From NCBI GenBank assembly GCA_025331565.1, contig JAFREQ010000063.1:1482501-1546500 (forward strand): DNA of 64,000 nucleotides, given 5' to 3'. The translations under genes were made by a program, and so were the position numbers. The notes beneath the pieces were generated by a model. That model saw only the letters and a program-made list of their open reading frames with translations. It ran no database searches and was not told where the DNA came from. Each line of letters opens with the position of its first letter. Positions within the stretch are counted from its first letter, which is position 1. Of this stretch, positions 63,313-64,000 are shown piece after piece. The DNA is from Holacanthus passer. Taxonomy: Eukaryota > Chordata > Actinopteri > Pomacanthidae.

Positions 63313-64000
63313 CTGCGAACAAGTAGAACAACACTCAGAGTCGGTCCCCAACATGCACACACACTTCTCATGTTTAATTTGATCGCAGCTGCTTTAGTAC
63401 TGATAAACAATCCCATATTCAGCTGAAGGTGTGAGAGGAACACAGCTGCCTGATGTGCAGACAAAATTGGCTTCATTTATCTGCTAAAGCAGCGGCTCAC
63501 AGCCTGGGGGTCGGGACCCCAGAGGAGTCACAGCGTGATTAAAAGAATAAAAGAGAAAACTAATATTTTGGTTACAAAAAATATCTTTTTTAGAATTTTC
63601 TTTCATTTTCGCTTTTTTTCATTACAGGATACTTTCACCTCTAAAAATCCTTCAGATGACAAATTACACTTCAGTTAAACTGCTCACGATTAATGTCTGT
63701 GGTCATAACCTGTGATTATATTGCTTCATTTTATTGGGTCACAAAGCAAAAAGTTTGACTTAAGGTGATGTGATTAAAGTGATTAAAGTGATGGTTTTTG
63801 TCTTTTCGACAGAGGTGTCTGTTGTGTAAGTGTTAAGGCTTCATGGCAGCGGCGAGTTGAACAGTGATCATCTGTTCTCTCACAGGCTGCGTCAGTGACA
63901 ACGTGCTGCCTTGTCCAACTAATAAAAGCATCAAATTTCAATTTATTAAAGAATTCTTGTTCTTATCTAATAAAGTCTGCACAACAACCACAATCATCAC

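Noticed and set aside
63487..63545. CAGCGGCTCACAGCCTGGGG-like stretch resembling hAT-type repeat termini
   Set aside because: It is too short and only loosely similar. I could not find a partner terminus, so it was not listed as an element.

Overview
This window is nuclear DNA of a ray-finned fish, probably a percomorph teleost (the clade is inferred). It holds multi-exon vertebrate genes with GT-AG introns and typical teleost repeats: Tc1-like elements, a tRNA-derived SINE-like block, LINE 3' tails with TTATC-type ends, CA/GT microsatellites and a Ty3/gypsy gag remnant. I found no operons, CRISPR arrays or other prokaryotic features, and nothing I would call a new biological system. The interest lies in details of otherwise known genes.

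Layout. 1-2436 is a degenerate ACAT-based minisatellite, split by a short Tc1-like fragment and partly inverted around it. 2437-7170 is probably 3' UTR and flank of bckdk. 7171-19296 (minus) is the complete bckdk gene, the mitochondrial branched-chain alpha-ketoacid dehydrogenase kinase: 11 coding exons, 428 residues. 22520-29877 (minus) is lrwd1/ORCA, an LRR plus WD40 protein of the origin recognition complex, in 15 coding exons; two of these each lack one base relative to their reading frame. A 5' non-coding lrwd1 exon lies near 31412-31470. About 0.8 kb away and divergent is alkbh4 (plus, 32264-34662, 3 exons, 275 residues). cbl (plus, 36336-47992, 15 coding exons, 862 residues) encodes the c-CBL RING E3 ubiquitin ligase and has a long 3' UTR to about 52.1 kb. 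A decayed Tc1 transposon (about 52543-53961) and a decayed gypsy gag (about 55.8-56.8 kb) follow. The window ends in the 3' part of mcam/CD146 (minus), where the membrane-span and cytoplasmic exons are visible; the Ig-domain exons lie beyond 64000.

How the genes relate. They do not form one pathway. From general knowledge, the lrwd1/alkbh4 head-to-head pair and the cbl/mcam linkage match human 7q22 and 11q23.3, while bckdk is on human 16p11.2, so this teleost segment joins three human syntenies. All exon boundaries were worked out by hand from splice sites and reading-frame continuity. Exon sums keep a perfect frame in bckdk, alkbh4, cbl and the visible part of mcam; only lrwd1 fails.
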